Of a stretch of 64,000 nt of DNA, positions 9,148 through 17,616 are shown piece by piece. Both the position numbers and the translations under genes were made by a program. The notes below the pieces were generated by a model. That model worked only from the letters and a program-made list of their open reading frames with translations, had not been told where the DNA came from and did not search any database. Position 1 is the first letter of the stretch, and each line of letters opens with the position of its first letter. Source of the DNA: Acidobacteriota bacterium (GTDB lineage: Bacteria; Acidobacteriota; Vicinamibacteria; Vicinamibacterales; UBA8438); contig VXRJ01000034.1 of the NCBI GenBank assembly GCA_009838525.1, forward strand, positions 124,640 through 188,639. The letters are read 5' to 3'.

Positions 9148-10110
9148 ATGACTTCACGACGCAGATTCCTGATGCAGGCGGCGGCGTTCGGAGGGGTGGC
9201 GCTGGCCGCCCGACCCGGGGTGTCGCCCGCGCGCGCGGCGGCGCAGTCGGGCAGCGCGGCGGACTATGCCGCCATGTACCGCGAGCGGCGTAACTGGGGG
9301 CGCTGGGGAGCCAACGATCAGGTGGGTGCGATCAACCTGATTACCGCCGAGAAGCGCCGTGCGGCGGCGGGACTGGTGCAGACGGGGCGGACCGTCTCGC
9401 TCAGCCGCACTTTCGAGCCGCCCCAGCACTTCATGACGAAGGGCTCGCTCGGACCCGGCAGTGGCTACGTCATGGACTATCTCGGCTTCATCTACCACGG
9501 CGTGACGATCACGCACATCGACGCGCTTTGCCACATCTGGGATGACGACGGGATGTGGCAGGGGCGCGATCCGGACGTGGAGGTCACCACGCAGGGGGCT
9601 CACTTCGGCGACATCACGCACTGGAAGGAAGGGATCATTACGAAGGGCGTGCTGATCGACGTCCCGCGCCATCGGGGCGAGCCGCACGTCTCGATCGAAC
9701 AACCGGTGACCGGCGAGGAGTTGGAGGCAATCGCGCAAACCGAGAACGTCACCGTGGAGCCGGGCGACGCGTTGCTGGTCCACAGCGGCTGGGGCGCCTA
9801 CATGGCGAGCGATTCCGACCGTAGCCAGGGCGGTCCCGGTCTTCACGCGAGTTGCGCGGAGTTCATCCGCGACCACGATGTCGCGCTGCTCGGCTGGGAC
9901 CTGATGGACGCCCGCCCCCAGGGCGACCTCGCCTGGCCCGTGCATGGCGTCCTCTTCAACTTCGGCGTCGCCCTGCTCGACAACGCGCTGCTGGAACCGA
10001 TTGCGGAAGCGTGCGCCGAGGAGAACCGTTGGTCCTTCCTGTTCCAGGCGCTTCCCCTCAACGTCGCGGGAGGTACCGGCAGCCCCGTAAATCCGATCGC
10101 GATGTTCTGA
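9148..10110 (+). CDS. Tat-exported cyclase / kynurenine-formamidase-like metal hydrolase
   Basis: 320 residues in the cyclase superfamily (PF04199 type), which includes kynurenine formamidase and isatin hydrolase. The N-terminus SRRRFLMQAAAFGG is a twin-arginine signal. A metal-binding block matching the family's H-x-D-x-x-x-H pattern is seen as THIDALCHIWDD near residue 117. WGANDQVGAINLI is also typical of the bacterial branch. The reaction would be hydrolysis or lactonisation of an amide or ester; the substrate is unknown. It is co-directional with YACHEGN copy 3. Confidence 0.87.
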   Translation: MTSRRRFLMQAAAFGGVALAARPGVSPARAAAQSGSAADYAAMYRERRNWGRWGANDQVGAINLITAEKRRAAAGLVQTGRTVSLSRTFEPPQHFMTKGSLGPGSGYVMDYLGFIYHGVTITHIDALCHIWDDDGMWQGRDPDVEVTTQGAHFGDITHWKEGIITKGVLIDVPRHRGEPHVSIEQPVTGEELEAIAQTENVTVEPGDALLVHSGWGAYMASDSDRSQGGPGLHASCAEFIRDHDVALLGWDLMDARPQGDLAWPVHGVLFNFGVALLDNALLEPIAEACAEENRWSFLFQALPLNVAGGTGSPVNPIAMF

Positions 10111-10146
10111 AGCGGTAAGACCCGAGGTGGGCTGCGTCCGGGTGGC

Positions 10147-10152
10147 TATACT
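10147..10152 (+). promoter_or_regulatory. Predicted -10 element, leaderless start
   Basis: TATACT lies 6 nt before the ATG of the 76-residue gene. With the usual 6-8 nt to +1, transcription would begin at or next to the start codon, giving a leaderless mRNA. No Shine-Dalgarno is seen. Confidence 0.45.
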
Positions 10153-10158
10153 CGGAAC

Positions 10159-10389
10159 ATGCCCACGGTGACCGCGGCGCTCCACGATCTCCATGCGCGC
10201 GCCGCGGACGACGTGCGCCGCATGTCGATTCCCCAGCGCGTGGAACTGGCGTTGCGCCTGGGCGAGCGAGACCTTGAGTCGTTCCGCGCCACGCACCATC
10301 TCGACCGGGCGACGGCAAGGCGTCTCCTCGAGCGGCGCAAGCAGGCGACCCGCCAACCCAGCGCATGCCTGGACCGGCTGATCGGCTGA
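10159..10389 (+). CDS. Small helical protein paired with nucleotidyltransferase
   Basis: 76 residues, charged and predicted helical, rich in Arg, Leu and Ala (for example RVELALRLGERDLESF and RRLLERRKQATRQ). No known motif recognised. The downstream nucleotidyltransferase-like gene begins 25 nt inside it, so the two are almost certainly co-translated. That arrangement resembles two-gene toxin-antitoxin modules of the AbiE type, with this product in the regulator position, but there is no direct evidence. Confidence 0.62.
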   Translation: MPTVTAALHDLHARAADDVRRMSIPQRVELALRLGERDLESFRATHHLDRATARRLLERRKQATRQPSACLDRLIG

Positions 10390-10955
10390 AGCTCGCAGAG
10401 CGAGTTGCCGCGACGCTCGGCGCGGCGCGAGCGCGATTCGCCCTGATCGGCGCCGCCGCCATGGCTGTCCACGGCGTCGCTCGCTCGACGCAGGACGTGG
10501 ACCTTCTCACACTGTCGGACGTCAGTCTGGACGGCGCAGCCTGGGAGCCGCTCGCGGAGGGAGGCGTGGACGTGTCGGTGACCCGTGGCGACGCGGACGA
10601 TCCCCTCGCTGGCGTTGTCCGCTTCAGGCAGGAGGGTCAGGATCAGGTCGACCGGATTGTCGGACGCTACCGCTGGCAGCAGCGTCTCCTCGAGCGTGCC
10701 GAGCCCGCCGTCGTGGGAGGAGCCATCACGCTGCCGACTGCCCAGCCTCGTGATCTCGTTCTTCTCAAGCTCTTCGCCGGTGGTCCCCACGATCTGTGGG
10801 ACATTGAGCAGCTATTGGTCGGTGCGGACTCCGAGACCTTGGTGAGTGCGGTCAGCGACGATGTGAGCCAGCTTCCTGCCCGGTGCCGCCGACAGTGGGA
10901 TCGCCTGCTTCGCGAACGTTCGGATGATGCCGGCGGGGACGCCGGCGCACCGTAG
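10365..10955 (+). CDS. Nucleotidyltransferase-like protein (AbiEii-type fold)
   Basis: 196 residues. Near residue 26 the pattern ALIGAAAMAVHG followed by STQDVDLL matches the GS...DxD active-site region of the nucleotidyltransferase superfamily used by AbiEii and related type IV toxins. A C-terminal HDLWDIEQLL block is also common in these proteins. It overlaps the upstream small gene by 25 nt. The last residues, DAGGDAGAP, and its stop codon lie in a 24-bp tandem repeat, so the natural C-terminus may have been altered. Could also be a stand-alone minimal nucleotidyltransferase. Confidence 0.72.
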   Translation: MPGPADRLKLAERVAATLGAARARFALIGAAAMAVHGVARSTQDVDLLTLSDVSLDGAAWEPLAEGGVDVSVTRGDADDPLAGVVRFRQEGQDQVDRIVGRYRWQQRLLERAEPAVVGGAITLPTAQPRDLVLLKLFAGGPHDLWDIEQLLVGADSETLVSAVSDDVSQLPARCRRQWDRLLRERSDDAGGDAGAP

Positions 10956-11009
10956 GACGTGGACGCCGGCGCACCGTAGGACGTGGACGCCGGCGCACCG
11001 TAGGGAACG
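10938..11009. repeat. Three tandem 24-bp repeats (REP-like locus 1)
   Basis: The unit begins GACGCCGGCGCACCGTAGGA and is repeated at 10938, 10962 and 10986; the first two copies are identical and the third diverges at its end. It carries the GCCGGCGCACC core shared with the other intergenic repeat loci. It fills the space between two convergent genes and supplies the nucleotidyltransferase stop codon. Confidence 0.8.
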
Positions 11010-11010
11010 C

Positions 11011-12999
11011 CTAGTCCGGCAGCGCGAAGGCCACCAACTCGGGCACGTCGCCGCCGACAGTGAGCGCGATGTACTGGCGGCCCTCGTGCAGGTAGGTCAT
11101 CGGAGTGCCGATGGCGCCGCCGGGTAGATCGAGCGAGCCGACGATCTCGCCGGTAGCCTTGTCGCGGGCGATCAGCCGGGGGCCGCCGTCGTTGTTCTCG
11201 CCGCCGGCGGACAGCGCGCTAACCAGGAGCGTCTTCGTGAGGACCGGGCCACCCCTGCCGTCTCCCCCGACGGGCGGGAGATCGAGGTCGCGCAGGCGCG
11301 GGTGGTTGCGAAAACGGTCGCCGTCGCCGTTTGGTCGCATCCAGGCATGATCGCCGGTGTTGAGATCGATGGCGGTCATCCGGGAATACGGTGGCTTGAA
11401 CAGCGGAAGCCCCTGTGGCATCAGGGAAGGTGTCTGAAACCCGCCCTGCGTGTAGTTGAGGTCCGATCCCTCCTCTTCCGGAGTGACGTACTTCAGGATG
11501 GAATAGGCGTTTACCGACGGGACGTAGAGGATGCCGGTCTCGGGATCGACGGCCGAGCCGCCCCAGTTGGCGCCGCCGGCCAACGCCGGGCGTTGAATCG
11601 TTCCCTGCATCCCTCCCTCGACGGACAGCATGGGAGGCGAGAACAACCCGCCCAGCCGGTGGTTCCGCACCGCTTCGACCGCCATCTCCCGCAGCTCCGG
11701 CGTGAAGTCGACCAGGTCGTCGATCGATGAGCCCTGGTACTCGAACGGCGCCGGCCTTGTCGGAAACGGTTGCGTGGGCGCAAGCACCTCGCCCGGCAGG
11801 TCGGTGTCCGTCTCGACCGGCCGCTCTTCGATAGGCCAGACCGGCTCGCCGGTCACGCGATCGAAGACGTAGGTAAAGCCCTGCTTGCTGATCTGCGCCA
11901 GCATCTTCACGGGCCGCCCGTCCACCGTGACATCCACCAGGTTCGGGTGTGTCGGGAAGTCGTAGTCCCAGACGCCGTGGTGTACCGCCTGGAAATACCA
12001 CTGGCGCGCGCCCGTTTCGATGTCGAGGGCGACGATGCTCTCCGCGAAGAGGTTGTCGCCCGGGCGGTGGCCACCGTAGTAGTCGTTGGTCGGCGTGCCG
12101 GTCGGCAGATAGACGAAGCCCAGTTCCTCGTCGGCCGCGAAGGCGGACCAGACGTTGGCGCCACCGGTGTAGCGCCACGAATCGCCTCCCCACGTGTCGA
12201 CGCCGAAGTCATCCGATTCCGGCACCGTCTTGAACATCCACCGCGTCTCGCCGGTGCGTGCGTCCACTCCCTGCACCCAGCCCGGCACCTGCTCGCGAGC
12301 AATCGGCTGATCGGAGATCGAGAGCGGCGTGACTATCACGCCACGGGCGACGAGCGGCGGCGAGTTGACGCTCACGAACGGGTGGCCCTTCCAGTCGACC
12401 CGGCCGCGACCGTTGCGCGGCAGCTCCGCCGCCAGGTCGACGCGGCCGTTGTCGCCGAAGCCCGCGGCCGGCTGCCCGGTTCTGGCGTCGAGGGCAAGCA
12501 GGTACCCGTCGGGCGTGCCGTAGTAGAAGAACTCGTCGCTGCCGTCCCGCCAGTACGCGCCGCCCCGCGAGCTGAAGTTGCTCGAGTTGATGGAGAACTT
12601 CGTGTCCCGGACCACCTCCGGGTTGTGCACCCAGATCGTCTCGCCGGTCCCGGCGTCGAGCGCCACCGCGAGACGGAGCGGCGTCACGACGTAGACGACA
12701 CCTCCGACCATGAGCGGGGTGACCTTCAGGTTGCCCAGGCTGAGGTCTTCATGGATCTCGCGGAGCGCCTCGAGATCCAGGCCGGCATCGGCCGACTGCC
12801 AGCGCCAGGCGATCTTCAGGTCGTTGAAGTTGGTGGCGTCGATCTGATCCAGGCCGGAGTACTTGGTGCCCCCCACGTCGCCGCCGTAGTAGGTCCACTC
12901 ACCGTTCGGCGCGCCCTGTTGCGCTGCAGCCGACGCGGGGATCGCGACGCTGGCGAAAAACGCCGCAGCCAGCGCGAGCGTCGCCCGCCGCGCCGTCAT
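11011..12999 (-). CDS. Secreted PQQ-dependent dehydrogenase 2
   Basis: 662 residues, same subfamily as dehydrogenase 1. It has a signal peptide ending SAAAQQ, then NGEWTYYGGDVGGTKYS, propeller blocks LDAGTGETIWVHNPE and LDARTGQPAAGFGDNGR, and the KQGFTYVFDRVTGEP/WPIEERPV segment. It lacks the 20-residue TNDGAQ-containing insertion of copy 1 near residue 90. The ATG overlaps the stop of the upstream ankyrin gene as ATGA, so the two are translationally coupled. It would oxidise an alcohol or sugar in the periplasm through PQQ and calcium; no haem domain is present. Confidence 0.9.
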   Translation of the reverse strand: MTARRATLALAAAFFASVAIPASAAAQQGAPNGEWTYYGGDVGGTKYSGLDQIDATNFNDLKIAWRWQSADAGLDLEALREIHEDLSLGNLKVTPLMVGGVVYVVTPLRLAVALDAGTGETIWVHNPEVVRDTKFSINSSNFSSRGGAYWRDGSDEFFYYGTPDGYLLALDARTGQPAAGFGDNGRVDLAAELPRNGRGRVDWKGHPFVSVNSPPLVARGVIVTPLSISDQPIAREQVPGWVQGVDARTGETRWMFKTVPESDDFGVDTWGGDSWRYTGGANVWSAFAADEELGFVYLPTGTPTNDYYGGHRPGDNLFAESIVALDIETGARQWYFQAVHHGVWDYDFPTHPNLVDVTVDGRPVKMLAQISKQGFTYVFDRVTGEPVWPIEERPVETDTDLPGEVLAPTQPFPTRPAPFEYQGSSIDDLVDFTPELREMAVEAVRNHRLGGLFSPPMLSVEGGMQGTIQRPALAGGANWGGSAVDPETGILYVPSVNAYSILKYVTPEEEGSDLNYTQGGFQTPSLMPQGLPLFKPPYSRMTAIDLNTGDHAWMRPNGDGDRFRNHPRLRDLDLPPVGGDGRGGPVLTKTLLVSALSAGGENNDGGPRLIARDKATGEIVGSLDLPGGAIGTPMTYLHEGRQYIALTVGGDVPELVAFALPD

Positions 13000-14612
13000 T
13001 GCTGCTGACCGGTGCCGTCCGCCTGAACGTTCTCGGCCGTCTCGTGGACGACCCCGAGATCGCGGAGCGCTTGCGCGGAGTTGCCACTCGGGTAGGTAGT
13101 GATGTCGGGCCGCGCCGCGCGGCGCTGCTCGGCGCCCTCCGCGATCTGCAGCGGCGTTTGGCCGTTGCCGTTCTTCAGGGCGAGGTCGGCGCCGTGCTCA
13201 GCGAGCAACTCCACGACGGTGGCGTAGTTGCGCTGAGCGGCGGTATGGATGGGCGCCGTGCCATCGCGATCGGTGTGGTTCACATCGGCACCGAACTCGA
13301 TCGCCACGCTGGCTGCTTCGAGGGCCTGCCGCTCGTCGGCGTCGGGATCGCGGAGCGAGCTGTTGAAGACGCGGCCCCGATTGTGCTGGCCGCGCACGGC
13401 GGCAAGCAACGGCGACTGGAAGCCGCCTGCGATGTACGGCGGGCCGACACCGCCCGCCCGCTCGAACACCGACTCCCACATTTCGAGTGTCGTGAGTGAC
13501 GGATCGGCCCCGGCGTCGACCAGGGCTCGCATGATCTGTGGTTCCTGATAGTAGGCTGCGAGCCAAAACGGCGTGGCGCTCGTCAGTTGCGGCGCGATGT
13601 ACCAGTCCTGGCCGGCGCGGCGGAGGGGTGTGCCCTTTTCAAGGCGCGCGTTGGGATCCGCTCCCGCTTCGGTCAGCGCCCGCACGAGCCCCAGATCGCC
13701 GCGCAGAATCGCGGCGTGCAGCGGCGTGTAGCCGGCGCCCCGTGCGTTCGGGTCGGCCCCTGCCTCGAGCGCGAACAGTGCGAAGTTCGTCTGGCCGCTG
13801 TGCGTCGCAATGGTCAGGACGCTCGCGCCGGTCGGCGCTGTTTCGTTGATGTCAGCGCCGCCCGCGACAAGCAGCCGGCCCGCTTCCGTATCGCCATGGC
13901 GCGCGGCGAAGAGGAGCGGTGTGTAGCCGCCGCGATTCCAGACGATACCCTGGTCGTACTGGGACGCATTGGTGCTGTCGCTGTGCATCAGGCGGGGACG
14001 GATCCGCGAGCGCGCGGCGACGTCGGCGCCGTGCTCGAGCAACGCGGCGATCACGTCGTGATGGCCCTGCGCAACCGCCCACATCAGCGCGGTCTGGTCG
14101 CGCGACGCTTCGGCCGCGTCGATGTCCGCGCCGTGCGCCAGGAGCAGGCGGACCGCCTCTACGCTGCCGGTGCGGGAGGCAGTCATGATTGGGGTTTCGC
14201 CTTCCGGCAAGGTGACGTTCGGGTCGGCGCCCGCGTCGAGCAGCCGCTCGACCATGCGTGCGCTGCTGTTGTCGGCGGCCAGCCAGAGCGGGGTGGCGCC
14301 CAGCTCGTTCGCGGCGGTTACGTCAGCCCCGGCGTCGATCAGCAGGTCGGCGATCTCGAGGTCGTCACGGTAGGCGGCCCAGTGCAGCGCGGTCGCGCCG
14401 TCCGGCTGCCGGGCGTTGACGTCGGCGCCGTCGGCGATCAGCGTCCGGACCGCCTCGGCGTCCTGATTGCGTGCCGCCTCGATTATCGGCGCGCCGTCGA
14501 CATTCGCGGCGGCCGGGGCAGCCGCCGGCAGGGCAAGTGCGAGGGCAATCGCCACCCGCGTCGAGGTCCGTGCACGCGCCGCCGTCACGCCATACCCCTT
14601 TCCGCCCATCAT
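12996..14612 (-). CDS. Secreted ankyrin-repeat protein
   Basis: About 538 residues. A signal peptide (ALALALPAAAPAAAN) is followed by ten or more ankyrin repeats, for example DGATALHWAAYRDDLEIADLL, GETPIMTASRTGSVEAVRLL and GYTPLHAAILRGDLGLVRAL, continuing to the C-terminus. Ankyrin repeats bind proteins; export plus tight coupling to PQQ dehydrogenase 2 suggests a periplasmic partner or assembly role. The start is uncertain: ATG at 14612 or 14609, or GTG at 14588 behind AAAGGGG. Confidence 0.88.
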   Translation of the reverse strand: MMGGKGYGVTAARARTSTRVAIALALALPAAAPAAANVDGAPIIEAARNQDAEAVRTLIADGADVNARQPDGATALHWAAYRDDLEIADLLIDAGADVTAANELGATPLWLAADNSSARMVERLLDAGADPNVTLPEGETPIMTASRTGSVEAVRLLLAHGADIDAAEASRDQTALMWAVAQGHHDVIAALLEHGADVAARSRIRPRLMHSDSTNASQYDQGIVWNRGGYTPLLFAARHGDTEAGRLLVAGGADINETAPTGASVLTIATHSGQTNFALFALEAGADPNARGAGYTPLHAAILRGDLGLVRALTEAGADPNARLEKGTPLRRAGQDWYIAPQLTSATPFWLAAYYQEPQIMRALVDAGADPSLTTLEMWESVFERAGGVGPPYIAGGFQSPLLAAVRGQHNRGRVFNSSLRDPDADERQALEAASVAIEFGADVNHTDRDGTAPIHTAAQRNYATVVELLAEHGADLALKNGNGQTPLQIAEGAEQRRAARPDITTYPSGNSAQALRDLGVVHETAENVQADGTGQQQ

Positions 14613-14769
14613 CGCGCCTATCTTACCGTAGCCCTTCGTTTCCACAATCGTTCTTGTCCATCCGGTCCGCTTCTCGCGATGTGCCGGTTGAACCAAGCCT
14701 CACCTCGGCACATAATGGGCAGAATCCGGCACCGCCGGGACGGTGCCGTTGTGCGTGGAGGCCTTAGCC

Positions 14770-16260
14770 ATGACCCGATGGATCAGTTTCGCTGCCGTCG
14801 TCGCCGTGCTTATGCTGGGATCGGCGCCCGCCGTGGCCCAGGATCATCCCACCTACAACGGAGGGGTGGGGCAGCTCCTGCTCGACAATTGCGCCAGTTG
14901 CCACCGGCCGAACCAGGTGGCGCCGATGTCGCTGCTGTCTTACGGCGACGCGCGGCCGTGGGCGCGGGCGATCAAGGCGAAAGTGGCATCCCGCGAAATG
15001 CCGCCCTGGTTCGCCGATCCGCGGTTCGGCACGTTCGAGAACGACACGAGCCTGAGCGACGACGAGATCGCCACGATCGTCGCCTGGGTGGATGCGGGTG
15101 CGCCGGAAGGAGATGGCCTGGCGCCGGAGCCGCCGGTCTTTTCGGAAGCGGGCTGGAGCCATCCCGAGGGACTCGAGCCGGACTACGTGATCGAGTTTCC
15201 GATAGCGTGGCATATCGACGCCGACGGTGAGACGCCCAACTTCAACTTGTACACGCCACTGCCGTTCGACGACGTGATGCAGGTGTCCGCCACGCAGGTG
15301 CGGCCGGGCAACTACGCGGCCACCCACCACATCACGACCGGCCTGGTGAACCTGCCTGTCGGCGTGAAACTGGGACGTGGAGCCGCCTGGGCGGGCGGAC
15401 CGATGGTCGACTACGTGCCGGTGGAGGATCCGGATGCCGACCCGGAGGAGGTTGCCGCCGCGGAGGAAGCGGAACGGGAGCAGCAGCAGGACGAGGACGC
15501 GCGTGACGGCCGGAACGACGCCGACGCGGAGGAGCGTGCGCGCGCGCGGTCCGGCTTCGGTCCCTATATTCCGGGTGTGGGCGCCGAACTGGTGAAGCCG
15601 GGGCAGAAGCGCGAGATCCGCGGCGACCTCTTCGACTACATCATCTGGAACCTCCACTACCAGGCGACCGGCAAGCCCGAGACCGCACGGCCGGCGATCG
15701 GGGCCTGGCTGGCGTCGGATGACGCCGAGAACTTCGAGCGGACCATGTTTCTGCGCGAGTACACGTCCGAAAACGAGCAGTTGGTCGCGCCGCCACCCCT
15801 CACCCCGGAGGAGCGCCGCGCCGCCGCTGCGTCGCGCCAGGTGGGCCAGGGGCTCAATCCACTGCTGGCTCCGATTCCGCCCAACGACGCGAACTGGACC
15901 GTCACGGGCATCGGCGCGTTCCAGAACGACGCGTTCATTCAGAGTCTGTTCCTCCACATGCACGTGCGGGGCAAGGACGTCACCTACGTGCTCACCCGCC
16001 CCGATGGAACGGAGGAGATCCTTCTGCGGGTGCCGAACTACAGCTTCGACTGGCAGTTCGAGTACGACCTGACCGAGCCCGTCTTCGCGCCGGCCGGTAG
16101 CACCGTCAAGGCGATTGCCCGCTACGACAACTCCCGGACGAACCGGCTGAACCCGGCTCCCCACAAGGAGGTGTACTGGTCGGAGCAGAGCTGGGACGAC
16201 ATGTTCCTGGCGAACGTCAGTTACACGCTCAAGGACGGAGAACCCGCGAGCGAGGACTGA
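14770..16260 (+). CDS. Secreted cytochrome c / copper monooxygenase-like fusion
   Basis: 496 residues. GGAGG lies 8 nt before the ATG, and a signal peptide ends AVAQDH. An N-terminal haem c site CASCHRPNQ is followed by REMPPWF, whose Met may be the axial ligand. The rest resembles the two-domain type II copper, ascorbate-dependent monooxygenase fold: ATHHITTG near residue 187 and LHMHVRGKDVTY near 395 supply candidate copper histidines. An acidic linker of Glu, Asp and Arg lies near residues 225-260. Such proteins would hydroxylate a substrate using electrons from the fused haem. The stop overlaps the next ATG by one base. Confidence 0.82.
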   Translation: MTRWISFAAVVAVLMLGSAPAVAQDHPTYNGGVGQLLLDNCASCHRPNQVAPMSLLSYGDARPWARAIKAKVASREMPPWFADPRFGTFENDTSLSDDEIATIVAWVDAGAPEGDGLAPEPPVFSEAGWSHPEGLEPDYVIEFPIAWHIDADGETPNFNLYTPLPFDDVMQVSATQVRPGNYAATHHITTGLVNLPVGVKLGRGAAWAGGPMVDYVPVEDPDADPEEVAAAEEAEREQQQDEDARDGRNDADAEERARARSGFGPYIPGVGAELVKPGQKREIRGDLFDYIIWNLHYQATGKPETARPAIGAWLASDDAENFERTMFLREYTSENEQLVAPPPLTPEERRAAAASRQVGQGLNPLLAPIPPNDANWTVTGIGAFQNDAFIQSLFLHMHVRGKDVTYVLTRPDGTEEILLRVPNYSFDWQFEYDLTEPVFAPAGSTVKAIARYDNSRTNRLNPAPHKEVYWSEQSWDDMFLANVSYTLKDGEPASED

Positions 16261-16763
16261 TGAACCACGGTCGCACGGTCGCGTTGCACCGCGCGGGCGC
16301 GCTGCTGGTGGCGATGCTCTCGGCGTCGGTGTCAGGCGCTGCGGCTGCTTCGCTGCAACAGCCGGGCGGCGGCGACAACGGGCCTGCGGTCGAGGTGGTT
16401 CACACCGTGGGTTGCGCCGAGCGGCGAGGCGGCGACGCCGACTGGTGGCTCGTCCGGGCCGCCGAGCCGGAGCCGACGGGGGTGGGCGTCTTCAATGTTC
16501 TCGAGGTGGACGCCGCCAAGTCGCGTCCTCTCGGTGACCGCGAATTCCAGCTGATCGGCGTGCCGGACTTTCTGGGGGCCGAGGCACTGCTGAGAGCGGC
16601 CGACCGGGCGCTGTTCACGGAGCCCGATCAGGTGAACGCCACCGGCGAGTTGCGCGACGGCCGCGCCGTTCTCGTGAAGGCGCTCCTGATCGATGCGGAG
16701 CCCCCGCCGCGCCTGAACCTGCTTGCCGTCGTCGGCCTGGCTGATAACTGCGGAACGGACTGA
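16260..16763 (+). CDS. Secreted protein of unknown function
   Basis: 167 residues with a probable signal peptide (LLVAMLSASVSGAAAAS). The body has two cysteines, VGCAERR near residue 47 and DNCGTD at the extreme C-terminus, which could form one disulfide. No family recognised. The TGATG overlap with the upstream monooxygenase gene and the short gap to the next gene place it inside the oxidation operon. Confidence 0.7.
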   Translation: MNHGRTVALHRAGALLVAMLSASVSGAAAASLQQPGGGDNGPAVEVVHTVGCAERRGGDADWWLVRAAEPEPTGVGVFNVLEVDAAKSRPLGDREFQLIGVPDFLGAEALLRAADRALFTEPDQVNATGELRDGRAVLVKALLIDAEPPPRLNLLAVVGLADNCGTD

Positions 16764-16777
16764 CCGGGAGGGGTACG

Positions 16778-17488
16778 TTGATCGGACGGAAACCGGTGAC
16801 GGGGTTCATCGCTGGAGTGGCCGTCGTTGCATGGGCCGCACCGCTCGCCGCGCAGACGCCGGAGGAGATCGAGGCGGAGCCGATCGTCAAGCTGCAGGCG
16901 GGTGAGACGCCGGTTGAGGGTCAGTGCCTCACTCAGCAGGAACTCGATCTGATCGACGGTCTGAACGCGCTTCGGCGTCCAACGGTGGGGGTCGAGGCGG
17001 ACGGCGACGATCCGCTCCCGTTCGATCCGCACTACCTGGTGGGTGAGTGGTCCATCGAAGGCGTGCTGCCGGATTCCCCGCTGGCGCCCGCTGGCGAGTT
17101 CATCGGCACCGAGACGGTCGAGCACGTCGGCGGATGCTCCTACCGATCCACCATTGAGGCGACGATCGCGGAGGAGAACGTCACGATCGAAGCGCTGACG
17201 GTGTACGACCGGCGGGCGACCTACATGGTCCGCATCGAGGACGACAGCCGCGGCTTTCGACTGGTGAAGGTGGGCCGGGTGGGCGGCGATCCCGGCGGCT
17301 ACTTCTCGCATCACTGGGAGACCCCTGCCATTTCGCGGGGCGGCAGCCAGGTCCGCCTCGCTGGCCGCACCTACATCACCTCGCCGTTCGCGTATCAGGT
17401 TCGGATGCGGATCTCGGAGGACGGAGGTCCGTTCGTCAACTTCGGTTCGGTCTGGTGGGAACGCGTGGACGAAGATTCCGGGCCGTAA
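16778..17488 (+). CDS. Secreted protein of unknown function (lipocalin-like strand pattern)
   Basis: 236 residues from a TTG start with GGGAGGGG 4 nt upstream. The signal peptide ends PLAAQT. The core block FDPHYLVGEWSIEG, then alternating hydrophobic strands such as YRSTIEATIAEENVTIEALT, resembles DUF1579-like small beta-barrel proteins, but I do not assign it. The QCLTQQELD segment has a lone Cys. It is third in the operon begun by the cytochrome/monooxygenase gene. Confidence 0.7.
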   Translation: MIGRKPVTGFIAGVAVVAWAAPLAAQTPEEIEAEPIVKLQAGETPVEGQCLTQQELDLIDGLNALRRPTVGVEADGDDPLPFDPHYLVGEWSIEGVLPDSPLAPAGEFIGTETVEHVGGCSYRSTIEATIAEENVTIEALTVYDRRATYMVRIEDDSRGFRLVKVGRVGGDPGGYFSHHWETPAISRGGSQVRLAGRTYITSPFAYQVRMRISEDGGPFVNFGSVWWERVDEDSGP

Positions 17489-17502
17489 CGGTGTCCAGGG
17501 GT

Positions 17503-17531
17503 TTGACAACCGCCTGAAACGGCGAAAAAAT
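17503..17531 (+). promoter_or_regulatory. Predicted sigma-70-type promoter
   Basis: TTGACA at 17503-17508 and AAAAAT at 17526-17531 are separated by exactly 17 nt, in the gap before the DUF1592 gene. The -35 is perfect; the -10 matches TATAAT at four of six bases. Confidence 0.45.
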
Positions 17532-17616
17532 TGGCGGCCTGAGGCGTGCTGTCGCCGGGATCGGGCTGGTGCGCCCGTCTTCGGCGCCAGGGCGTTCCAA
17601 CCACTACGAGGAAGAG

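Noticed and set aside
10938-11009. CRISPR array
   Set aside because: Units are directly abutting tandem repeats with no unique spacers and no cas genes nearby.
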